From contig OY759273.1 of the NCBI GenBank assembly GCA_963662155.1, forward strand, positions 27,454,066-27,518,065: a stretch of DNA of 64,000 bases. The letters run 5' to 3'. The position numbers and the translations under genes are program-made. Source of the DNA: Lamellibrachia columna. Taxonomy: Eukaryota; Annelida; Polychaeta; Sabellida; Siboglinidae. A model generated the notes under the pieces. It was not told where the DNA came from. It ran no database searches and worked only from the letters and a program-made list of their open reading frames with translations. Shown in pieces: positions 1-15,200 of this stretch (position 1 is its first letter; each line of letters begins with the position of its first letter).

Positions 1-404
1 ACCCTGGAAGATGTAAAAAAAAAAGATGTAAATGTTGACATAAATCACCAATTTTGCTTCCGCATGGAAAAGTAGTTTATCTGTGTGTAAAATGAATGTT
101 TGTTGTCACTAGAACAAACCATTTTGTCTTTCAAAAAAAATTTAATTATTAAGATGAAAAAGTAATATTCTTGCATCAAGGAATAAAATGAAGATGCACA
201 AACTGAAATAGTGCGACCAATGTCACAGCCGTACGTCTCCTTCTAGGCTCACATAGCTTCTGTGATTCTAGTAGCATGTTGTGGTTGCCAATGACGACTG
301 GGTGTGTGTTGTACCCTACTGGGCGGTGTAGTCGTACGAGACGTTGCTGTTACCATGGCAACACGTTCTATGGATAGAAGATCTTACTAACCATGAAAGG
401 AACA

Positions 405-960
405 GTAAGGAGTGGCCAAGGGGAGGAAGAACTGACCCAGGGGAAGGAAGAACTGGCCTAGGAGAGGAAGGGACTGGCCCAGGGGGAGGAAAGGACTGGC
501 CCAGGGGGAGGAATGACTGGCCCAGGATAGGAAGGACTGTCCCAGGGGGAGGAATGACTGGTCTAGAAGGGGAAGGGACTGGCCCAAGGGAAGAAGGACT
601 GACCTAGGGTCGAAAGGACAGGACCAGGGGGAGGAAAGACTGTCCCAGGGGAGGAATTACTTGTCTAGAAGGGGAAGGGACTGGAAGAAGGACAGATCTA
701 AGGTAGGAAGGAATGGCCCAGGGGAGGAAGGGCTGGGCAAGTTGCAGGAAGGACTGGCTCAGTAGAGGAAGGGCTGGCACAGGGGAGGAATGGATGACCC
801 AGGGGGAGGAAGGGCTAACCCAGGGGAGGAAGGGATGACCCAGGGGAGGGAGGGCTAACCCAGGGGATGAAGGGCTGACCCAGGGGAGGAAGGACAGTCA
901 TGGGGGAAGACGGACTGGCCCAAGTGGAGGAAGGGCTGGTACAGGGGGAGGAAGGGATGT
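405..960. repeat. G-rich minisatellite, unit about 20-22 bp
   Basis: About 25 degenerate copies of a unit with the core GACCCAGGGGAGGAAGG. It lies upstream of the first visible GALT exon, so probably in a GALT intron. The G-runs are all on the + strand. Open frames in it on both strands are repeat artefacts. Confidence 0.85.
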
Positions 961-1065
961 TCAATTGTACCTAGTACAATCTCCAACATAACATGTTATC
1001 TCAATATGTAGTAAGGTATGTCCAGGGACATCCGCAGGAATTTTTCCAGGGAGTGGCAAGAAAGA

Positions 1066-1162
<97 letters not shown>
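1066..1162. repeat. (TA)n microsatellite
   Basis: Almost pure TA dinucleotide tract of about 95 bp inside a GALT intron. Confidence 0.98.
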
Positions 1163-1164
<2 letters not shown>

Positions 1165-1308
1165 TGTAAAGTTAACATATACTTTGAACTCATGAATATA
1201 CATCTGAAAAAAATTCCAGATCCAGGAGGGCAAGTGCCCCGACTTGCCCCCCTGCAGATGGCCATGGGTGTGTACCACCAGGTTGCCCCCCCTGCAGATG
1301 GCCATGGC

Positions 1309-4823
<3,515 letters not shown>

Positions 4824-5098
4824 AAGGCAGTGCTGAACCACAGAAATATCACAACGGAAATCAGTAGTTAATATTTTCATTAATACTGTAATTCAGAAAT
4901 TTATAAAATATTAAATATTACAGACATGACCTTCGTTGTGTTTATCAGTATTGCTATGGTTACATGTATGATAGTTTTCTCGATGAACATGTTTGTACCA
5001 GCTACTTCTCATCGATACATGTATTTTATTATCACAATGCATTTATTAAATGATCTTTAACAACAGTTACTCTTTGTGTGTTCCTGTAGCCAACAAGC

Positions 5099-5220
5099 TC
5101 AGCCATTACGCATCAGCAAGGTATCAACATTACGCATCAGCAAGGTATCAACATTAAGCATCAGCAAGGTATCAACATTAAGCATCAGCAAGGTATCAAC
5201 ATTACGCATCAGCAGGGTAT
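5099..5220. repeat. 24-bp minisatellite
   Basis: Five copies with the core CATCAGCAAGGTATCAACAT, downstream of the GALT stop. Confidence 0.93.
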
Positions 5221-5424
5221 AAATAGACATTTGTGTTATATTTGCAACTAATTGTAAATTTTCACCCAGTCTGTTCAACATTTTTTTCCCGATGATTTCA
5301 TCAAATCGAAATAACGGATCTGTACAAACGTGTGACTGTGTTGTTGTGGATACTAGATAGGTTCCGTTTGTTGTGAAATTAGTCTGAAACGAGGAGCGAA
5401 CCTCAACATAATAGTGATAAAAAG

Positions 5425-6160
5425 ATGGCCACATGTAGTTTCAATAAATGGCCACATGTAGTTTCAATAAATGGACACATGTAGTTTCAATAAATGGACA
5501 CATGTAGTTTCAATAAATGGACACATGTAGTTTCAATAAATGGACACATGTAGTTTCAATAAATGGACACATGTAGTTTCAATAAATGGCCACATGTAGT
5601 TGCAATAAATGGTCATGTAGTTTCAATAAATGGACACATGTAGTTTCAATAAATGGCCACATGTAGTTTCAATAAATGGACACATGTAGTTTCAATAAAT
5701 GGCCACATGTAGTTGCAAAAAATGGACACATGTATTTGCAATAAATGGTCATGTAGTTTCAATAAATGGCCACATGTAGTTTCAATAAATGGCCACATGT
5801 AGTTGCAAAAAATGGACACATGTATTTGCAATAAATGGTCATGTAGTTTCAATAAATGGCCACATGTAGTTTCAATAAATGGACACATGTAGTTGCAAAA
5901 AATGGACACATGTAGTTGCAAAAAATGGACACATGTAGTTGCAATAAATGGTCATGTAGTTTCAATAAATGGCCACATGTAATTTCAATAAATGGACACA
6001 TGTAGTTGCAATAAATGGACACATGTAGTTTCAATAAATGGCCACATGTAATTTCAATAAATGGACACATGTAGTTGCAATAAATGGACACATGTAGATT
6101 CAATAAATGGACACATGTAGTTGCAATAAATGGACACATGTAGTTGCAATCACAATTGCA
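5425..6160. repeat. 23-bp minisatellite, about 31 copies
   Basis: Unit core AAATGGACACATGTAGTTTC, with variants (GGCC for GGAC, TTGC for TTTC) and several 20-bp shortened units (GGTCATGTAG). Variants cluster in a higher-order pattern, for example near 5700-5960. It lies between GALT and the UBE2R 3' end. Confidence 0.95.
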
Positions 6161-6631
6161 ATGTCTTGTTGAGGTGTCCAATCTATGGACATGAGTTGCA
6201 GTGTCTGTTCAAAATGCCTGGGATACCAGATATTTTGCGCATTTACAACTAAAAAAATCGAAGTGAGTTACATAAGTTGCCAGGATGTCACAGAGAGGAT
6301 TAATTGGTCAATGTGGCAATTGGGACAATGTTCAATTCTAGTGCAGGGGTTCCTAAATCTTGAGGCCCCCAAAATGTCCATCGTCTGACTGAGGCCCCCC
6401 AGGCTTTGTGTGTCATACAGGGTTCGTATGGGGCATGGAAATCCTTGAATAGCATTTTATACGTTTGGTGTAACCGTCGTGCTCAAATTTAAGTTGCTTT
6501 TGGCATGGATTTGTTCAAAGGAAGCCTTGAAAAGCCAGGAAAAGGAATTTTATAGTTGCTGAGGTGTACAAACCCTGGTTTCACGGTATGTGGAATTGAA
6601 ACCATTACCACTACATTCTCTTTGAACATTT

Positions 6632-6637
6632 TTTATT
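6632..6637 (-). terminator. Probable UBE2R polyadenylation signal
   Basis: TTTATT on the plus strand is AATAAA in the UBE2R sense, inside a U-rich context (TTTTGTTTTTCAATAAAAAA read on the minus strand). It would give a 3' UTR of about 2.4 kb. Another AATAAA (TTTATT at 7147-7152) is a competing choice. Confidence 0.45.
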
Positions 6638-7021
6638 GAAAAACAAAACATTTTGCTTAGACTGTACAGCATAGGAGACGGCAATCCCGTCGATCGGTTC
6701 CGCCCCGCTACATGCCTCGGCCCACTACATGCCCCGCCCCGCCTGTGGCACACATATGTAGTGGCGCCTGAGGACATGTCCAGCCTTGCTTTCACACCAA
6801 ATAATACATCGAACAATGACAAACATGAAACTTACACAGTACGCCATGCTACAAATAAATTAATTAACCCAACGTCGACTACAACACAGGATGCCATGTG
6901 ACATGTCATGTGACACGTGCAGAGAAGAGTACATTCTTCTTGAGGAAGTTCGCTCCATCACTACAATACTGCAGACAAGAATTGTTTTGGCTGCTGCCAT
7001 TTCTGATGCGGTTATTTTGCC

Positions 7022-7307
7022 ATGCAATGAAACAGATTTAAAAAAATCTGAATCTGCTTCATAACGGCAAAAAGACGCATATACTACAAGTAGGAGGGGT
7101 CCAAATTAGAAGTATTATAATAATTTTATGTGCTAAATTAATATTTTTTATTATGATGTCTCTCTGGCACTTCGACAGAAACAGATTTAAAAAATCCAAA
7201 TCTGCTTCACCAGGACAAAAAGATGCATAGATTACCGGTAGGAGGGGTCCAAACTAGAATGATTATAATAATCTTGTTTGTTAAATTAATATTTTGTATC
7301 ATATCAT
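7022..7307. repeat. Direct duplication, two copies of about 130 bp
   Basis: Copy 1 (about 7022-7150) and copy 2 (about 7180-7307) share AACAGATTTAAAAAA, GTAGGAGGGGTCCAAA and AAATTAATATTTT. They lie in the inferred UBE2R 3' UTR and are diverged but clearly related. Confidence 0.8.
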
Positions 7308-9042
7308 CTCACTTAATTTGTGTTGTAAAGGCATATAGAACAAAATAATTCCTGCCTGAAATGGTGGAGTGTTATTTTTTTGGCATGTCATCCTGCAACT
7401 GTGCCGCTTCGAAAACTCGGTCATTAGAAGGTTACACACATTATTCTGTCAGTGTAATACAACACACTGCCAAACACCACCTACACACCTGTCCTAGTTA
7501 ACGACTAGTCTGGAAACAACAAAAGCAGCAGCAGAAGTGCGTGCGGTAGGTCCCGCGTGCATGGTGTGGACGACGGCTAGATTCTGTAAAACGCCACATT
7601 TTACAGGACGCACATGTAGTGCCTACCAACCCTGAATGTCAGTTTGCTAGATTTTGTATAAATGCATGAAGCCTTCTGCAAATATACTGAAGGAGATTTT
7701 GTCAAGCTCTGCAACTGAACCAAGACTAAATATAAATAAGCACTGCCATGTAAGTTGAAGAATGACGAAAGTGACAGTGATGCAGTGACACAAGCAAGAC
7801 AGGGTCAACAGACGATTACCGTCAGGTAGCTGTTTACACCCGCTCCAGTTTCTTGTGCCATTTGATAGAAATAATCTAGATAAATTTTTCCTAAATCTAG
7901 TGTATAGTATACAGGTTCTAACCAGTGGCCACCTCGCCAAACATGTTTATGCCAGTTGTGGGTATTCATCCAAGCACGGTTACTAATTCCTCCACTTTTG
8001 CCAGCTGAAACTAGCTTCTGCTGCCCTTGCAGCAGAAATCAGTTTGCGCTGGTCGGAAGTAGATCCTGGACAATGGTACAGCTATGCTCACTCACACATG
8101 TCTGACAGTTTTGCAAGTGGAATCACTGACACCTTCTCTCATAACTCCACCAGCCATTTAGAGGCCAGTTCCAAGAATGTTTTATGTAGAATAACCTTCA
8201 GAGATAAGAACAACATTAAAAGGAGATTTGATGCAGTTTAGCTGAGCAACCGTGTAGCCTTGAGTGCTTCGCAGCAGGCTAGGAGAGATGGATTGAGAAG
8301 CAATGGTGAAGTGCAGGCGTCCACACCTAAATATAGGGAATACATCAGAACAACACAGATAATCGCAGCCCATTACAAAAAAAACACCTAGTATAACTTC
8401 CTCAAATGTAAGAATACTCCTGAAAATTCTGCAATTTCACACACACACAAATACATGTATACTGTACGTGTATGCATGCACATACACCAACACACATACG
8501 AACATCACACGTCATTCCTGTGCATATATCAGCCTTAAATGGCATCAGTCACTGCAACATACTGGAGAACTAGATACTGCGTCCAACAGATTGTTGTCAC
8601 CGTGCTTCATATGTACAAGTCCGCACGTACTCCCCATCATGCACACCCCATCTTGCGAAATTGACTGCAGCGCACGACGACGACTCCAGTGCCATACAGT
8701 GGCAGTTTGAAAACGTGCCGCTGCCGCCTTGGAAAAAGGCATACATACGATCCTAGACATTTTCTGCTACACACAACAATGGCATATTGAACACCGATGC
8801 CAGTTTGCGGTGACGAAACAAACGAAACTGTCGAGCGCTGTGTGTTGCTGATGCCAAAACGAGGCTTCGCTGAAGTAACTTCCAAGATGGGCGAACGCCC
8901 AACAGTTTGTGCATGTGCATTGTGTCGGTGTGTTGACACAAGTGGTGACTCAAGTGAGGCACTGCGACGCAAGCGCACCGACACTGCTCCGATTCCTGAA
9001 CAAGAGGCAACATCATTAGGTACGTATCCTGATAGTTCACTA

Positions 9043-9271
9043 TCATGACTCGCCGTTCCCGGAATCATCACCGTCGTCTTCGTACACAATGTCATCATCG
9101 TCGTCGTCATCATCATCATCATCCATGTAATCATCATCATAAAAGTCCGCCATGTCCACCGAGCTCTTTGATGCCAGTGTCGTCCGATTCGAGACGCAGT
9201 ATTCCGCTACAGTTGTTGGCACAGTGATGCCATCCCGTTCTGCATCAGCGTGGGTTGTCAGCACTTGCTTT
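9043..9271 (-). CDS. UBE2R2: UBE2R exon 5, acidic C-terminal tail and stop
   Basis: Acceptor CTTTGCAG. Encodes [23 protein letters not shown] and the acidic tail. The poly-Asp run comes from a GAT/GAC trinucleotide tract at about 9087-9119. The stop TGA is at 9045-9043. In Cdc34 proteins the acidic tail binds the basic canyon of the cullin. Confidence 0.96.
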
Positions 9272-12200
9272 CTGCAAAGCAACATATCGATGGTGTTTAC
9301 ATAAGTCTTGAAACTATGATAGCATATGGCCATATTCCATTTTTATGGACAAATTGTGATAAAGTACAAATTTGCGTTCACACAAGTACAAAACCAAATG
9401 TCAAACTTAAAGCAGTCGGAGTACTACTACTTTTGATGTTAGGCAAATTTTTGGCAAATACCAGCAGATTTCGTTTGATGTAAGTATATTTCATAGCCTG
9501 GCTGACGACGACACTTCCTCGATGAACCAATAAAAAATTGCATGGATTTATATGGTTTATAGAGAGTACGGTATGTGATTCAAGTACACAACAATTTAGT
9601 AATTTCTATGGATATCACATTCAAAATAAGTATACAGATGCTCAGCTGATGTTTCATTAAACATGGTCAGTTGTAGCTAATACAATTACAGTTTATGAAA
9701 TTCAGATTTAACACATTTAACACGAGACATCACGTGACAGCTTCTCTCTGCAGCGCCGCTTATATTACAAGGAAAAAGACAATTTAGGAAACTAGCAAAA
9801 CTTACAAACTGAGAACTCATCGAAAACTTGCACATTAACAAAACTTATAAACTGAAAACTGGCAGCATTTTCAAGAAAAACACCTGTTGACAGATTATTC
9901 AGATGTTTCCCAGAAGTCAACAAACCTGATGATGTTTTCGTACTCCTTGTCTTTGCCGTGTGAATCCCGCCACTTCCTGTACATTACTGATGCGTCGACG
10001 TTGGCTGGCGAGTAGGTGTTGGGTTCGTTCAGTAGTGAGATGATGCTGAGTAGAACCGTTCTAAAATACACAAGACAACCTATCTAGTATTCACTGACAT
10101 GCTAGCTCATTCGTACAAATTTGTCATTTAGTTTTGGTGAAGCCGTCGGATAAACTATGAAATTATTCTTGATCGGGTACATTCAAAACTTTTTGAAAAA
10201 ATGTCAAGAGGGGGGGGGGCACCTGTACAATAATGTAACATGCGGCTAGTCATACTTTTGCAAGTAACCTTGATCTAACAATCAAGGTCAATTCTTTCAA
10301 TGATTTTTAACAAAAGTAGGCACCCTTTTATTAAACCGACTTCGCACGTTACTTAAAACTATTCACACTTTTTTCACATACAACAGATTTGAACATCAAG
10401 GAACCTGATTCGCAATGGGCTAAATGAATTGAGAAGTTTTAAGGAAAACCATACAATTAGATTATCATAAACCCAAATGAAGTATTCAGTATTGTTGCTG
10501 TATATGGTACTGGTGACCCTCATGACCCCAACCAATGGCTCCCCCTGGTACCCCAAGTAACCCTACCCACCTGACTGTCTGAGTGGGGTTCCAACGCTCT
10601 GAGGGTAGCTCTCCACTCTGAGGGTCATCAATGGGAGGGTGAAGAATTGATATGCACACCTCGCCATTCTGAAAAGGTGCAAAGTTGAGTGAAATAATAA
10701 ATTTGCATTTTATTTTAAAATCTACTCCTCCAAATCATGCAAGTAAAATCGAACTAAAATGACACTTTGTGGGGGCCAGTATCCTGTAACGTGGTATTGT
10801 ATTATGATATTTGTGTCATTATTATGTAGAAAACATAGCAGCCGAACTACTTTTTGTATAACAAAGTCATGATCCTGATAACTGTTCACAATACATGCTA
10901 GATATTAAAACAACATTATACAAACTGTCAAAACGTGTTTATTTTACCCATTTAACTCATGCATGATGCTGGGATAATTAACATATTGCTTAACAAAAAG
11001 AAATGGTATCAAAGATCTGTAAATAAAATAATAAATATGGGTCTGGGAGACCCCTATTAAGCTTGTGATTGATAAATATCAGTATAGGGCTTAATATAAT
11101 GATCTTCTAATTTTTTTTATTATAACAACACTTATTTATTATTTAAAAAAAGAAAAATTATTTAAATTGCATTATCCATTCCAAAGTTATAGAGGTCTGA
11201 ATCTCATTAACATGGCTTAAACTTCTAGGACTATTCTTAATTACACAGGCTAATTTCTGCTTAAATTGTACCTATTGAGACACCAAACTAACATTTTCCC
11301 CCATCTTTTATTTCACCAGATTTAGATAAATTTATGTTTATGAAACTTACCACCTTGGTAAATATTTACCAGCCAAAACTGTTAGCATTAACAATACATT
11401 GTTTTTCATTAACTATTTATATAACAAGCATAAGTAAATAAAAATTTACAAAACAAATAAAAATTAATAAAATAGATTAAAAACAATAATTTAAATTAAT
11501 AAAATCAATTATTTAAAATAATTAATAATTGTTCAGCTCAAAAGATTATGTGGCATCGGGACCAACTTTGTGATATATGTTGTACATAAATCCTTGTGAG
11601 CACCGAGTGTTGTTCCTGGTGTACAAAGGATTGGAAGGTTTAGAAGAAAAATGGTTTAAACAGTTCTGTCCAAAACTAGAGTGAAACTGTAAGTGGTAGG
11701 ATGAGAACTTACCTCGTATACGTTCGGGTGCCACATTTTGGTGAGGAACTTCACTGAAGGGGGTGAATACGGGTAATCATGCGGGAACTTCATCATGGCC
11801 TGTTGAAGACAATAACAATCAACTGTAAGTCTCATGTTAACCAGTTTATATGAGGCAAATAATACAGCAGAAACTACTGTTTACTTTTCCTAATTTTCCT
11901 TTTCTTCCCAGAACATTTCATTGAACAGGTTCCACATACTCCCACCCCCAAACAACATAGACAATTTAGGTAGATAATTTTTCTGTAATAGTAAAATAGG
12001 AGAATTGACCAAAAATAATAGTATTTGTAATAGAAAACCTACAGTACTATAATTATAAAAACATACATAATAATTTTTCTGTTACATACTGCAAACTTAC
12101 ACACACAAAATCAGGTTTGTTTCAATGTTATTCCAATTGTTAGTATGTTAACCCTTGCTGCCTGGCAACAGCTAGAGAGCAGTACAAAATGTACAGACTA

Positions 12201-15200
12201 TAGCCATGCAGTTACTCAAACACCGTGGAAAGACTAGTAGGCAGTAGGCTAAGTTTATGGCTCAGTGAAACAGCGCAGGATTAGAAAGCCAAATACAAGT
12301 GCTGGGGTGGCAGGCTATGACTTCCACACACGCAAAACACATAACATAAGACGACAAACATGCATGGGATCTTTTGCATCCCCTGACATAGACCAGGCAG
12401 AAGAATGGGCCTATATGACTTTTGCATCCCCTGACATAGACTAGGCAGAAGAATGGGCCTATATGACTTTTGCATCCCCTGACATAGACCAGGCAGAAGA
12501 ATGGGCCTATATGACTTTTGCATCCCCTGACATAGACCAGGCAGAAGAATGGACCTATATGACTTTTGCATCCCCTGACATAGACCAGGCAGAAGAATGG
12601 ACCTACATGACTTTTGCATCCCCTGACATAGACCAGGCAGAAGAATGGACCTACATGACTTTTGCATCCCCTGACATAGACCAGGCAGAAGAATGGACCT
12701 ATCTGACTTTTAGTAGTGCCTCATCCAAGACACCCCTGGCATAACTGATTTCCCAGTATAATCATAATTGATTGATATATTCAAACATTGCCAACACTAC
12801 ACAAGACAAACATGTATATAACTATACACACTTACATATTAATGTTATACATCTAGTTTTACGTATCTGCATCTTTACTGAGCATACAGTCTCCAAATAG
12901 CATATAATTTGCTTTAGATATGTTCAATGTTAATCGATTTACTGCCCAAGCATGGGGTCAATTCTGTTTTGTCAGTTCCAATTCTAGTAAATTAAAAAAT
13001 CAATTCCAATTCCAAATTATCAATTCCAATTCGTTTTAACACAGTTTTATTTGTACTTGAAATTATGTGTGCATAATCATATTTAATCAGATATGATTCA
13101 AAAATTAACTATTGTTCATTCAATTAACACACAGACGTCAGGTTTGCTATAAAAAATGGCATTCAGCCATTTCATATGTACTTTCTGCTGCGACACCTTC
13201 ATTCAAGTGGGGCAGGCTTCCTCTCTCACACAAAGGGAATTATCAAGCAGGTGCCCTTAATTGGCAATCTCTGTAAATAAACCTTGTCCACTGAGAAAGA
13301 AAATTAGATAAGGCCTGAATGGTCTGACATTGGTTTTAGTCTCTGTTACAGTAACACAATATTTGTTTTTGATGCAAATGCTTGATTATATTGTTCTTTT
13401 TCACAATAACAGAGTAGACAGTGTCTATGCTGTAATGTTGACAGCTTCCTGGCTGTTACCAGATTTATGGTGACATATCAATAGCAGACAAATTTGATTT
13501 TAATAGTAAACTTAAGGGGTAAAGTTTAACAGTATCAAGTCAATGTATAAAAAAAAATTAATTAAAATAAAAAATCAATTCCAATTCCAAAAACAATCAA
13601 TTCCAAATCTATTTCAAATTGGCTATCGAAAGTCAATTCCAATTCTGGAATGGGAATTGAGGGTCAATTCCAATTCCGGAATGGAACTGACCCCATGCCT
13701 GTTTACTGCAAATCAAGCATGCCTTTTTAACATTCAATGATTGTCTTATTCCATCAATGAAATCTACACATTGACATATCTTGTCGAAATCCATGTTGGC
13801 TTGGGTTAATAAGTTGCATTTGGTAATAAAACTAAGCAAGAATTAAATAATTGTTCTAATATTTTGGAGAATTGTAGTAGCAGTAATATAGGTCTATAGT
13901 TAGTGATCGTATACTTAACCATAGTTAGAAATAAATTGTGTTTGTTTCTAGTAGTCATAAATTGAAACATTTGTTGGCAGTTATATTGTTTGACAATTCC
14001 GGGCCAATGTTAATAAATAATTGTAGAACACGTTCGCCACATCCTCCTTATTACCATTATTAATGAAGTAAGGCTTGTGAGTCCACAAATGAGGTGTACC
14101 CATTACATATTAAAATATTTCCACAATTTTCCAGGTACTAGCAATATAATTTCTTATCTCTGCAAGAAGACTGTTAAAATGCAGTTTTTTAGTGCATCTT
14201 GGAATACCAGTTAATTTATTTTTATGTTTTATATCGAATGATCTTTCATTTTTAATTGGCACATTTCTATTCAAAATAATAAGTACATGACATTGTATAC
14301 TATTTCAAATGCACACATATCACGAATGAAAAATAGTCCCTGTCCCCATTACTCCAGATCACTTGTGTTTATCATACCACTACACCATCTGTATATATCA
14401 GAATGCAAATATACAATCGAGTACTTAATAGATAACCACTGCTATTTGTTAACCAAAGCATCAAGCACAGTGCATGTTTATCATGCTACTAAAGAACAGG
14501 TGAAGAATATGACTGACCTAGGGTCAGGTGAGGTCAATAATCCACATACATAGATACACAATGTAACAAATCATTTAAGGTGTAACAAATCATTACGGTA
14601 TATAAAAAGGCAAGATATCAGTGGTAACAGTCATGATTATACATCAATGTATTCTTCCCAAAACATAGTTTATTTTCTGATCACAGTTCATGAAGGTGCT
14701 GACCTCAATCATGGTAATTGTGTATACATGTCTCTGTGGTGACTAAAGCATGAAGGTCAATAACATTTTAATGGGGGTCCACAGTTTGGAATAATTCAAA
14801 GTTTCTTTTATGGGGGGGGGAAGGAGGGTCTGAAGTGAAACAACATTGGTTTCATGGAGTGTCAAACATCAGTTTTGAGATGACCCCCAAAGTGCTGGAC
14901 AGAGCTGCTATTCACAAAGACACATGGCTTTGTGTAGATCTTAATACTGCAAGCAACACACCGTTATTTGGTCATTGTGTTGTTCGGTGCAGTGAGCTTT
15001 AGGTCAACTGTTTGACCACAGGTCTCATTGTTGCTATGTTAGTATGTTTTGCCCCACCTCCCTTTCAACCATGGTTTTGGCAAATCAACCTACTTTTGGT
15101 TTGTTGCCATGCAATGTTGTTGTTCTAACTTGTGGCTACGTACATACCTCATTATGGGTGAATGGACATCATTGAAGCATGTCTTAACTGACTAGTTTGT

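Larger units (their letters stand above)
6613..9042 (-). other. Inferred UBE2R 3' UTR / intergenic region
   Basis: Between the UBE2R stop and the proposed poly(A) signal. It holds the duplicated 130-bp repeat and short open frames on both strands without recognisable domains. I see no separate gene. Confidence 0.4.

Noticed and set aside
5425..6160. CRISPR-like regular array
   Set aside because: Units are contiguous tandem copies with no unique spacers, in a eukaryotic context; a minisatellite.
8797..9048. 83-codon plus-strand frame antisense to the UBE2R 3' end
   Set aside because: No recognisable domain and no splice context; lies in the inferred 3' UTR.
8637..9140. 167-codon minus-strand frame overlapping the UBE2R last exon
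   Set aside because: Out of frame with the well-supported UBE2R C-terminus and with no family features; a shadow frame of the poly-Asp region and 3' UTR.
12281..12744. Repeat proteins from both strands in UBE2R intron 1
   Set aside because: Artefact of the 48-bp minisatellite.
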